DNA from: Streptomyces aureoverticillatus
GTDB lineage: Bacteria > Actinomycetota > Actinomycetes > Streptomycetales > Streptomycetaceae
DNA length: 64,000 nt
Direction: 5' to 3'
Assembly: GCF_014649395.1 (NCBI RefSeq)
Contig: NZ_BMSY01000004.1
Location: 736,579 to 800,578 of the forward strand
The notes below the pieces were generated by a model. It was not told the DNA's origin, made no database searches, and saw nothing but the letters and a program-made list of their open reading frames with translations. Numbering within the stretch: the first letter of the stretch is position 1; the number at the start of each line of letters is the position of its first letter. The position numbers and the translations under genes were made by a program. Positions 51,401 to 63,400 of this stretch are shown here, piece after piece.

Positions 51401-54400
51401 TCGCCGTCGTCAGCGGCGACACCTCGTACACCTACGAAGAGCTGGACGCCGCGGCGGACCGGCTCGCGCGGGAGCTGGTGCGGCGCGGCGTCGGCCCGGA
51501 GACCCTGGTCGGGCTCGCCCTGCCGCGCTCGGCCGAGCTGGTCGTGGGCCTGCTCGGCATCCTCAAGGCGGGCGGGGCCTACCTGCCGGTCGACCCCCGC
51601 TACCCGAGCGCGCGGCTCGACTTCGTCCTCGCCGATGCCCGGCCGCTGCTGCTCCTGACGGACACGGAGGCCGCGGCCGTCCTGCCGGACTCCGGCGTCC
51701 CCCGGCTGTTCCTCGACGAGGTGCCCGACGACTCCGCCGAAGCACCGGCGCCGGTCGCCGCGGCGCTCCGTCCGGACCATGTCGCGTACGTCATGTACAC
51801 CTCGGGGTCGACGGGGACGCCGAAGGGCGCCACCGTCACGCACGCCACCGTCGTCAACGGCGTCACGCGCCTCGCCGCCGCCGTGGGCGTCCACGAACAC
51901 ACCCGCATGCTGGCGGGCACGTCGGTCAACTTCGACGTGTCCGTCTTCGAGATCCTCACGACGCTCGCCGCGGGCGGCACCCTCGACGTCGTCCGGGACG
52001 TCCTCGCGCTCGGCGAGGGCGACGGCCGGCACGGCGGCGTCATCAGCACCGTGCCCTCCGTCTTCGCCGAGCTCCTCGACGACATCGCCGCCACGACCTC
52101 TGTGGAGACGCTGGTGTTCGCGGGCGAGGCGCTGCCCGCCGAACTGGTGCGGCGTGCCCGCGCGGCCTTCCCCGGTGTCCGGGTCGTCAACGCCTACGGC
52201 CAGACGGAGTCGTTCTACGCCACGCTCTTCACCGCCGACGGCGGCGCCCCGGACACGGGGAGTACGCCGCTGGGCCGCCCGATCGGCAACATGCGCGCCT
52301 ACGTCCTCGGCTCCGGGCTCGCGCCCGTCCCGGTCGGCGCGGTGGGCGAGCTGTACGTCGCCGGACACATCGCGCGCGGCTACCACCACCGCCCCGGCCG
52401 CACCGCCGAGCGCTTCGTCGCCGACCCGTTCGGCCCGCCCGGCTCGCGCATGTACCGCACCGGCGACCTCGCCCGCTGGAACACCGAAGGACATCTGGAG
52501 TACGCGGGCCGCGCCGACGCCCAGGTGAAGGTGCGCGGCTTCCGTATCGAACCGGGCGAAGTGGAGGCCGCCCTCACCGCGCACCCCGAGGTCGCCCAGG
52601 CGGTGGTCGTCGCCCGGGAGGCGGCGGGGGCCAGGCAACTCGTCGGGTACGTGGTGCCCGGCCGCCGGGTCGTGCGGGACGACTCCGTCGACCTGATGGC
52701 CGGAATCGACGCCCAGGAGCTGCGGGCCGCCGTGGCGCGGCGGCTTCCGGAGTTCATGGTGCCGTCGGCGTTCGTGGTCCTCGACCGGCTTCCGCTCGCC
52801 CCGAACGGCAAGGTGGACCGGGCGGCACTGCCGGCGCCGGAGGCCACCGGCGGCGTGTACCGGGCGCCGCGCACCGCGCGCGAGAAGGCGCTCGCCGCGG
52901 TGTTCGCCGAGGTCCTGGGCCTGGAGCGGGTGGGCATCGACGACGACTTCTTCGCCACGGGCGGCGACAGCGTCCGCTCGCTGCAAGTCGTGTCGCGGGC
53001 CCGCGCCAAGGACGTCGGGATCACACCGAAGCTGATCTTCGAATGCCGGACGGTGGCGGCGCTCGCCGAGGCCGCCACCACCGGCGCACCGGCCGATGTC
53101 GTCGACAAGGACACCGGTGACGACTCGGTCGTACCGCTGCTGCCGATCGCACGAGATCTGCTCGACGCGGGCGGCGGGTACGAGCGGTTCGCGATGGCGC
53201 TGGCCGTGGAGCTGCCCGAGGGCATCGACGCGGCGGGCCTGCACGCGACGCTCACCGCCGTGTTCGCGCACCATCCCGTGCTGCGCACACGGCTCGCCAC
53301 CGCCGACGGCGACGGCGACGCGTCCCGGCACGTCGCCGACGACAGCGACGGCGCCGGTGACGGCTCCGGTGACGGCGACAGCGGCCACCAGCCGGTTCTC
53401 CTCGTCGAGGATCCGGCCGCCCTCGACGTGACCGCCATGGTGCGCCGTACGGCATGGACGAGACCCGGCGAGGAGGCCGCCTGGAAGGAGCTGGTCGCGG
53501 CCGAGGTGGAGGCGGCCGCCGGCCGGCTCGACCCGCGCGGCGGGGTCATGGCCCAGTTCGTGTGGTTCGATCCGTCGCTTCCGGAGCGGGCCGCGGCACC
53601 CGGCGTACGGGGGCGGCTGCTCGTCGTCCTGCACCACCTGGTGGTCGACGGTGTGTCCTGGCGCGTGCTGCTGCCGGACCTGGCCGCCGCCTGGGCGCGG
53701 GTGCGCGACGGCGGCACCCCGCGCCTGCCCGCGGCGGGCACCACGCCGGGCCGCTGGGCGCGCGCCCTCACCCGTCAGGCGCACTCCGCCGAGCGGCTCG
53801 CCGAACTGCCCCTGTGGCGCTCGGTCCTCGACGGCCCCGATCCGCTGCTCGGCGCCCGGGACCCGGACCCCGAGGCGGACACCCGTACCGCCCTCGAACA
53901 CCTGCGGATCGGCCTGTCCGCCGAGGCGACCGGGACGCTGCTCACCACGCTCCCGGCCGCGTACGGCGGCGGCGTGAACGACGGGCTGCTCACGGCCCTC
54001 GCGATGGCGGTGGCGCGATGGCGCCGCGACCGCGGTGTGGACGCGTCCGCGACGCTGGTCAAGCTGGAGGGGCACGGGCGTGAGGAGAGCGCGGTGCCGG
54101 GTGCCGACCTCTCGCGCACGCTGGGCTGGTTCACGACCGTGTTCCCGGTCCGCCTCGACGTCGCGGGCCACGACCTGGACCAGGCCTTCGCGGGTGGCCG
54201 GGCCGCGGGCGCGCTCGTCAAGGACGTCAAGGAACGGCTGCGCGCCCTGCCCGACAAGGGCCTCGGCTACGGCCTGCTCCGCCACCTCAACCCCGAGACC
54301 GCGGCCGAGCTCGGCCGGTATTCCGCGGGGCAGATCGGCTTCAACTACCTGGGCCGCTTCGCGGCCACGGACATGCCCGAGGACCTGCGCGGTCTGGGCT

Positions 54401-57400
54401 TCACGCCGATCGGCAACCTCACCGCGCCGCGCACCATGGACACCCCGGCCATGTCCGCCCTGGAAATCAGCGCGGCAGTCCTCGACACCGCCGACGGCGG
54501 CGCCTGCCTGGAGGCCGACTTCGCCTTCCCGCCCGGCGTGCTCGGCCACGCCGAGGTCAGCGAGCTCGCCGCCCTGTGGCGGGCCGCGCTGGAGGCGCTG
54601 GCCGTGCACGCGGGCGACAGCGACGCGGGCGGGCTCACGCCTTCCGACCTGCCGCTGGTCGCGGCCACGCAGGCGGACATCGACGAGTGGGAGCGCCGCT
54701 ACCCCGGCCTGGTGGACGTCTGGCCGCTGACGCCCCTGCAGTCGGGGCTGCTGTTCCACACGGAGCTCAGCGGCGACGCCTGGGACCCGTACCAGATGCA
54801 GCTGACGTTCCACGTCTCCGGGCACGTCGACGCGGACCGGATGCGCGCCGCCGGGCAGGCCCTGCTGGACCGGCACGCGAATCTGCGCGCCGCGTTCACG
54901 ACCGACACCGCGGGCAACCGCGTCCAGGTCATCGTCCCCGAAGGCGTCGAACTCCCCTGGCAGGAGCTCGACTTCAGGGCGCTGACGGACCAGGAGCGCG
55001 ACGAGGCCGTCGCCGCCTTCCTCGCCGACGACCACGCCACCGCCTTCGCGCCGGGCACGCCACCGCTGCTGCGGATGTCCCTGCTCCGCACGGGCGAGCT
55101 GCGCTCGGAGGTGGTCCTGACCGCCAGTCACGTCCTGCTCGACGGCTGGTCACTGCCGCTGCTGATTCGGGAGCTGCTCTTCCTGTACGCCTCCGACGGC
55201 GACGCGGCGGACCTGCCCCGCGTCCACCCGTTCCGGAATTTCCTGCGCTGGCTCGACCAGCGGGACAAGGCCGCGACCGCCCGCGCCTGGGCGGCGGAAC
55301 TCGACGGCGTGCGCGAGCCGACGCTGCTCCTGCCGGACGCCGCCTCCGGCCCCGGCGACCGGCGTACGGCCGACAGTTCGGGCATCGGGCAGGTCGAGGT
55401 CGGCCTGTCCCCGGACGAGGCCCGGGAGGTGTCCCGGCGCGCGGCCGAACTCGGTGTCACCGTCAACACGCTGGTGCAGGGCGCGTGGGCGATCCTGCTC
55501 GGGCAGTTGACGGGCCGTCAGGACGTGCTGTTCGGTGCGACCGTGTCGGGCCGCCCGCCGCAGGTGCAGGGCGTGGACTCGATGCTCGGCATGTTCATCA
55601 ACACCCTTCCCGTACGGGTCCGTTGCGCCCCGGGCACGCCCCTCGCGGAGGTCCTGACCACGCTCCAGGGACGGCAGGCCGACCTGCTCGACCACCATCA
55701 CCAGGGCCTCACCGAGCTGCACCAGACGCTCGGGCTGCCGACGCTGTTCGACTCCCTGGTGGTCTTCGAGTCCTACCCCGTGGACCGGGCCGGGCTAGCG
55801 GAGGCCCACGCGGCCGCGGGCATCGAGGTCACCGGCATCCGCCCGGTCACGGGCACCCACTACCCGCTGACCGTCATGGCGGAGGCCAACCCCCACCCGC
55901 GGCTCACCCTCCACTACCAGAACACCCTCTTCGAACCGTCCGCCGCGCACACGATCGCGGACCGCTTCCTGCGCGTGCTGCGCCGGATCGCGGCCGACCC
56001 GCGAGGGCCCGTCGGCTCGGTCGACATCCTGAGCCCGGACGAACGCGCCCTGCTCCTGGGCACGTTGAGCGGCGCGGCGACGGTCGCTCCGGCGCCGGAG
56101 GCGACGGTGGCGGACCTCTTCGAGCGGCAGGCGGCGGCGACTCCGGACGCGGTGGCGGTGCTGCACGACGGCACGTCGGCGACGTACGCGGAAATCGACG
56201 CGCGGGCCGACCGCCTCGCCCGGGAGCTGGTCTCCCGCGGGGCCGGCCCGGAGACCGTGGTGGCCGTGTCCCTGCCCCGCTCCCGCGATCTGGTCGTCGG
56301 CCTCCTCGCCGTCCTCAAGTCGGGCGCCGCCTACCTGCCGGTCGACCCCAAGTACCCCAGCGACCGCCTGGACTTCATCCTGAGCGACGCCGCACCCGCC
56401 CTGGTCCTCACCGACACGGAGACGGCGGACGTGCTGCCCGCCACCGCCGCGCCCGTTCTGCTGCTCGACACCGTCGACCTCGCGGGGCGTCCGGCGACCG
56501 GCGCCACCGACAGGGGCCGTCGGGGGTCCAGGGCGTTGGCGTACGTGATGTACACCTCCGGCTCCACCGGCACTCCCAAGGGTGTGCTCCTGGACCACGC
56601 CGCCGTCGTCAACGGCATCCGCCACCTCGCCGACCGCACCGGCATCCGAGCGGGCTCCCGCGTCCTGGCCGCGACCTCCGTCAACTTCGACGTCTCCGTC
56701 TTCGAGACCTTCACCACCCTGTGCCACGGCGGCACCCTGGATCTCGCCCAGGACGTCCTGGAACTGGCCGAACGCGGCACCTGGCAGGGCGGGGTCATCA
56801 GCACCGTGCCCTCCGCCTTCGCCGAACTCCTCGACCGGATCTCCGGCGAGACATCCGTGGAGACCCTGGTCTTCGCAGGCGAAGCCCTGCCGCCCACGCT
56901 CGTGCGCCGCGCCCGTGCGGCCTTCCCCGGTGTCCGGATCGTCAACGCCTACGGCCAGACGGAGTCCTTCTACGCCACCGCCTTCACCGCCGACGACACC
57001 GGCACGGGCGGCAGCACGCCGATCGGCACCCCGCTGCCCGGCATGCGCGCCTACGTGCTGGGCCCCGGTCTCGCTCCCGCACCTGTGGGCGCGGTGGGTG
57101 AGCTGTACGTCGCCGGGCGGCTGGCCCGCGGCTACCACCACCGCCCGGGCCCGACCGCCGAGCGCTTCGTGGCCGACCCCTACGGCCCGCCCGGCGCCCG
57201 CATGTACCGCACCGGCGACCTCGCGCGCTGGACCGCCCAAGGGCAGCTGGAGTACATGGGCCGCACCGACACCCAGGTCAAGGTGCGCGGGTTCCGTATC
57301 GAACCCGGCGAGGTCGAGGCCACCCTCACCGCGTATCCGGACGTCCGGCAGGCCGTCGTCATCGCTCGCGACTCGGGCGGCGCCGCCGGTACCCGGCTGC

Positions 57401-60400
57401 TCGCGTATGTGACCCCCGCCGGCACCGTCGACGTCACGGCTCTGCGCGCGTTCGCCTCGGCGCGGCTGCCCGAGTTCATGGTGCCGTCGGCGTTCGTCGT
57501 CCTCGATCAGCTGCCGCTCGCGCCGAACGGCAAGCTGGACCACAAGGCCCTGCCCGACCCGCGGCTCGACGGCGGTGCCTACCGTGCGCCGCGCACGTCC
57601 CGTGAGAAGACCCTGACGGACCTCTTCGCCGAGGTCCTGGGCGTGGACCGGGTCGGTGTCGACGACAACTTCTTCACGCTGGGCGGCCACTCGCTGCTCG
57701 CCACGCGCCTGACCGGGCGCATCCGCGTGGAGCTCGGCGTGGAGCTGCCGATCCGCGCGGTGTTCGACGCCCCCACGGTCGCGGAACTGGCACGGGAGCT
57801 CGCGACGGACCTGGACGTCCGGGCGGCGCTGCGGCACCGCCCGGACCGCCCCGAGCGGCTGCCGCTGTCGTACGCGCAACGCCGGCTGTGGTTCATCGAC
57901 CGCTTCGAGGGCCCGTCGGCCACGTACAACATCCCGCTGACGCTGCGGCTGACCGGCGAGCTGGACGTGGCCGCGCTGACGGCGGCGCTGCGGGACGTGG
58001 TGACGCGGCACGAGAGCCTGCGCACGGTGTGCGCGGAGGACAGCGACGGCACGGCGCACCAAGTGGTGCTGCCCGTCGAGGAGTCCCTGCTTGACGTGCC
58101 GGTCGTGACGGTCGGCGCCGCGGAGGTCGCGGCGGCCGTCGACGAGACGGCCCGGCGGCCCTTCGACCTCGCCGCGGACATCCCGCTGCGGGCCCGCCTG
58201 CTGCGCTGCGACGCCACGGATCACGTCCTGTGCCTGGTGCTGCATCACATCGCCGGTGACGGCCAGTCGATGGCGCCGCTGCTGCGCGAGTTCTCCGCCG
58301 CCTACGCCGCCCGGCGTGCGGGCGGCGCGCCCCAACTCCCGCCGCTGCCGGTGCAGTACGTCGACTACGCGCTGTGGCAGCGCGACCTGCTCGGCGACGC
58401 GGACGACCCGCACAGCGTCCTGGCCCGTCAATGCGCGTACTGGAAGGGGGAGTTGGAGGGCGTGCCGCAGCCGCTGCGGCTGCCGACCGACCGGCCGCGC
58501 CCGGCGGTGGCGAGCCACCGCGGCGGCCGGCTCGGATTCACTCTGGACGCGGAGCTCCTGGAGGCCGTCGAGGCGCTCGCACGCGAACGTGAGGCGACGG
58601 CCCCCATGGTGCTGCAGGCGGCGCTCGCCGTGCTCCTGCACCAGCTGGGCGCCGGGGACGACATCCCCATCGGCTCCCCCATCGCGGGCCGCACCGACAC
58701 CGCACTCGACGGGCTGATCGGGTTCTTCGTCAACACCTGGGTGCTGCGCGCCGACCTGTCGGGCCGCCCCACGTTCGCGGGCCTGCTCGACCGGGTCCGG
58801 AGCAAGGCGCTGTCCGCGTACGACCACCAGGACGCCCCGTTCGAGCGCCTGGTGGAGCTGCTCAACCCGGAGCGTTCGACGGCGCACCATCCGCTGTTCC
58901 AGGTGATGCTGGCCTGGCAGAACCTCGACCAGGCGGGCCTGGGCCTGCCGGGCCTGCGGGTCGCTCCCTTCCCGGCGAGCACCGGCACCGCGAAGTTCGA
59001 CCTGTTCTTCAACATCGCCCCTGATCCGTCCGGGGGCGCGTACGGGCAGCTCGAGTACGCGACGGACCTGTTCGACCACGCCACGGCCGAGAGTCTCGTC
59101 GACCGCTTCGTGCGGGTGCTGCGGCAGGTGGTCGCCGATCCCGGGACGCGGCTGGGCGCCGTGGACGTGCTCACCGGCGCCGAGCGGGACTGGTTGACTC
59201 GGCTCGACGAGAAGACGGAACCGGCGCTGCGGGCGACGGTGCCGGAGCTGGTCGCCGCTCAGGCGGCACGGACACCGGACGCGGTGGCCGTGCTGTCCGG
59301 GCAGACCGCGCTGTCGTACGGGGAGTTGGGCGCTCGCGCCGACCGGCTGGCCGCGGTGTTGCGCGCGCACGGGGTCGGGCCGGATGTGCTGGTGGCCGTG
59401 GCGTTGCCGCGGTCGGTGGACCTGGTGACCACGCTGCTCGGGGTGCTCAGGGCGGGCGGCGCGTATCTGCCGGTCGACCCCGGTTACCCGGCCGCGCGCG
59501 TGGATCTCCTGCTCACCACGGCCGATCCGGCGCTGCTGCTGACCGACGGGGAGACGGCGGCGGCTCTGCCGCAGTGCCAGGTGCCGGTACTCCACCTCGA
59601 CGACCTCCACCTCGACGACCCGGACCTCGACGACCTGGACCTCGACGGGCCTCCGGTCGCGGCCCCGGGCGCCGGTCTCCGGCCGGAGAACCTGGCCTAT
59701 GTGATGTACACGTCGGGGTCGACAGGGGTCCCCAAGGGCGTCGCCCTCACCCACGCCGGTGTGGTGAACGGCGTGCGGGATCTGGGCCGGATCGCGCGGA
59801 TCGAGCCCGGATCCCGGATGCTCGCGGCGACTTCGGTGAACTTCGATGTGTCGGTGTTCGAGATCTTCACCGCGCTCACCGCCGGGGCGAGTGTCGAAAT
59901 CGTGCGTGACGTCCTCGAACTCGCCGAACGCGGCAGCTGGTCGGGGGCCACCATCAGCGCGGTTCCTTCGGTGTTCTCCGTACTGCTCGACGACATCGTC
60001 AGGAAGGCGCCGGGGAGCCTTGAACTCGATGTGGACACCGTCATGTTCGCCGGTGAGCCGCTCTCGGCCGATCTGGTCGACAGGGTTCGCGCCGCCCTGC
60101 CCGCTGTCCGTGTCGTCAACGCCTATGGGCAGACCGAGAGTTTCTACGCCTCCACCTTCACGCTGCCGCGGCAGTGGACGGAAACCGGTGCGGTACCGAT
60201 CGGCCGACCCCTCTCCCATATGCGCGCCCACGTCCTGGGGCCGGAGCTGACTCCCGTCGCGCCGGGTGTGATCGGTGAGCTGTACGTCGCGGGGCTGCTC
60301 GCGCGCGGCTACCACCGCGGCGGCGGGCCGACCGCGGAGCGGTTCGTGGCCTGCCCGTTCGGGCCCGCCGGGGAACGGATGTACCGCACCGGTGACCTGG

Positions 60401-63400
60401 CCCAGTGGGACAGCGACGGTCGGCTGAGGTACGCGGGGCGTGCCGACACCCAAGTGAAGGTCAACGGTGTCCGTGTCGAGCCGACCGAGATCGAGACCGT
60501 ACTCGTCGGGCATCCGACGGTCGGCCAGGCGGCGGTGACGGTCTGGGCGGACCAGACCGGCAACAGCCGGCTCGTCGGCCATGTGGTGCCGGTGGACAGC
60601 GGCGCCGGGGACAGCGACTTCGCCTTCGACACCAGCGTTTCGGTGGCGGATCTGCGGCGGTTCGCGGCCGGGCGGCTGCCGGACTACATGGTGCCGGCCC
60701 AGCTCGTGGTCCTTGACCGGCTGCCGCTGACCGCGAACGGGAAGCTGGACCGGGCCGCGCTGCCCGAACCGGAGTTCGCAGGCGCCGAGTACCGGGCGCC
60801 GCGCGGCGAGACGGAGCGGGTGCTGGCCGAGGTGTACGCCGATGTGCTCGACGCCCAACAGGTGGGTGTCGACGACGACTTCTTCGCCAGTGGCGGGGAC
60901 AGCATCCGCTCCATCCAGGTGGTGGCGCGGGCCAAGACGCGCGGTGTCGTGATCAGCACGCGGGAGGTCTTCGAGCACCGTACGGTCGCCCGGCTCGCGG
61001 AGCTGGTCGAGGGCCGGGCCGACGAGCAGCGGGTGACGCTGGCCGAGCTGCCGGGCGGCGGCGTCGGCTGGGCTCTGCTGCCGCCCACGGCGGCGCACGT
61101 GCTCGCGCTCGGTGGTGGTATCGGCCGGTTCTGCATGTCCGCGATGCTGACGCTGCCCGAGGACATCGACCGGGCCGGTCTTGTCGCCACGCTGCAGGCC
61201 GTCCTGGACCGGCACGACGTGCTGCGCTCCCGGCTCGACCGGGCGCGGTCGGGCCTGTGGATCGAGCCGTCCGACAGTGTGGACGCCGGTGCGCTGCTGC
61301 GCGAAGTCCCTTACGCCGCCGCCGATGTGGACGCCGAGCTGGACGCGGCCGCGGGCCGCCTCGATCCGGACGCGGGCGTCATGGCGCAGTTCGTGTGGTT
61401 CACCTCCGAGGCGGAGGCGGGCGCCGGTGCGAACTCGGGTGCGCACTCAGGCGGGGGCTCGGGTGCGGGCAGGCTGCTGATCGTGCTGCACCACCTGGTC
61501 GTCGACGGGGTGTCGTGGCGCGTCCTGATCCCGGACCTGGTGTCCGCCTGGCAGCGCATCCGTGACAGCGACGCCCCGGAACCGGCAGAGGTGGGCACCT
61601 CGTTGCGGCGGTGGGTGCACGCCCTGGCCGACGAAGCGGCCACCCCGGAGCGGATGGCGGAACTGCCCGTGTGGCAGCGGATCCTGGCCGGTGACGAACC
61701 GGTCCTGGGCGCACGCGAACTGGACCCGGCCCGCGACGTCGCCGCCACCGTGGACACCGTCCGCGTACAGGTACCGGTGGACGTCACGGAAACCTTGCTG
61801 AACACGGTGCCCGCGCTCTTCCGCGGCGGTGTCGACGACGGCCTGCTGACCGCCCTTGCCCTGGCGCTGGCGCACCGGCGTGCCGCACAGGGCGCGTCCG
61901 GATCCTCGACGCTGGTCCGGCTGGAGGGCCACGGCCGCGAAGAGCACCTGGTGCCCGGCGCGGACCTGTCGAGCACGGTCGGCTGGTTCACCGCCATGTA
62001 TCCGGTGCGCCTGGACCTGGACGGCGTCGACGTGGCGGACGCCTTCGCAGGCGGCCCGGGCGCAGGCCGGGCGATCAAGGCGATCAAGGAGCAGCTGCGG
62101 GCGGTGCCGGACAACGGCGTCGGCTACGGCCTGCTGCGCCACCTCAACCCGGAGACCGCAGCCGCGCTGTCCGGACAGCGCCGCCCGCGGATCGGGTTCA
62201 ACTACCTCGGCAAGGCCTCCGGCACGGACATCCCCGAGGAACTGCGCGGCCTGGGCTGGGCCCCGGACACCACGCACCGGGACCTGATCGCCGCGCCGGA
62301 CGCGGACATGCCGGTGCTGTCGGCACTGGAGATCAACGCGGTCGCCAACAGCACTCCCGACGGCGAGGAGCTGACCGCCTACTTCGCCTTCCCCACCGGC
62401 GTGCTCTCCCGCGAGGAGGTCACCGAGCTGGCCGGGCTGTGGGTCCAGGCGCTGACCGCCCTGGCCCGGCACGCCACGGCCCCCGACGCCGGCGGGCTCA
62501 CCCCGAGCGACGCGCCCCTGGCCGACGTGACCCAGGAGGAGATCGACACCTGGGAGTCCCGCTTCGGCAAGCTGGCCAAGGTGTGGCCGGTGACCCCGGC
62601 GCAGTCCGGGCTGCTGTTCCACGCCATGCTGGCCGAGGCGTCGTTCGACGCGTACCACATGCAGCTGGTGTTCCATCTGTCCGGCCAGGTCGACCCGGAG
62701 CGGATGCGCCGTGCCGGGCAGGCGCTCCTTGGCCGTTACGCCAGCCTCCGCCCGGCGTTCGTCAACCGGGCGGACGGCGATGTCGTGCAGGTGGTACCGG
62801 AGGCGGTGCCCCTGCCCTGGCAGCACCTCGACCTGACCGAGGTCGACGAGGCGGAACGCACCGAGACGTTCGAGGAGTTCCTCACCCAGGACCGGGCCGC
62901 CCACTTCGACATGGGCACCCCGCCGCTGATCCGGCTGGCCCTCGTCGTCCTGGAGCCCGGCCGGGCCGAACTCGTGCTGACCGCCCACCATGTGCTGTTC
63001 GACGGCTGGTCCACACCCTTGCTCATGCGGGACCTGCTGCTGCTCTACGCCTCCGACGGCGACCCGACGGGCCTGCCCGGCACCCGCGACTACGACGACT
63101 TCCTCACCCTGTACGCCCGCCAGGACCACGAGGAGTCCGCGCGGGTGTGGGCGGCCGAACTGGAAGGGATGCAGGAACCCACTCTGCTCGTGCCGCGCAC
63201 GGCCACCCAGCGCGATTCCGCCGGCATCGCGAACCTGGAAGTGGCGTTCGAGGACAAGCACGGCCTGTCCCGGCGGGCCACGCAGCTCGGCGTCACGCTC
63301 AACACCTTCGTGCAGGGTGCCTGGGCCGTACTCCTCGCGAACCTCACCGGGCGGTCCGACGTCGTGTTCGGCGCCACCGTGTCCGGCCGCCCGCCCGCGG

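Noticed and set aside
48631..55131. A 2,166-codon open frame on the minus strand, and an 1,883-codon one at 55795-61446
   Set aside because: They lie exactly antisense to the NRPS. High third-position GC leaves few stops on the opposite strand; the translations are Arg/Gly/Val-rich with no domains, while the plus frame shows complete NRPS motifs.
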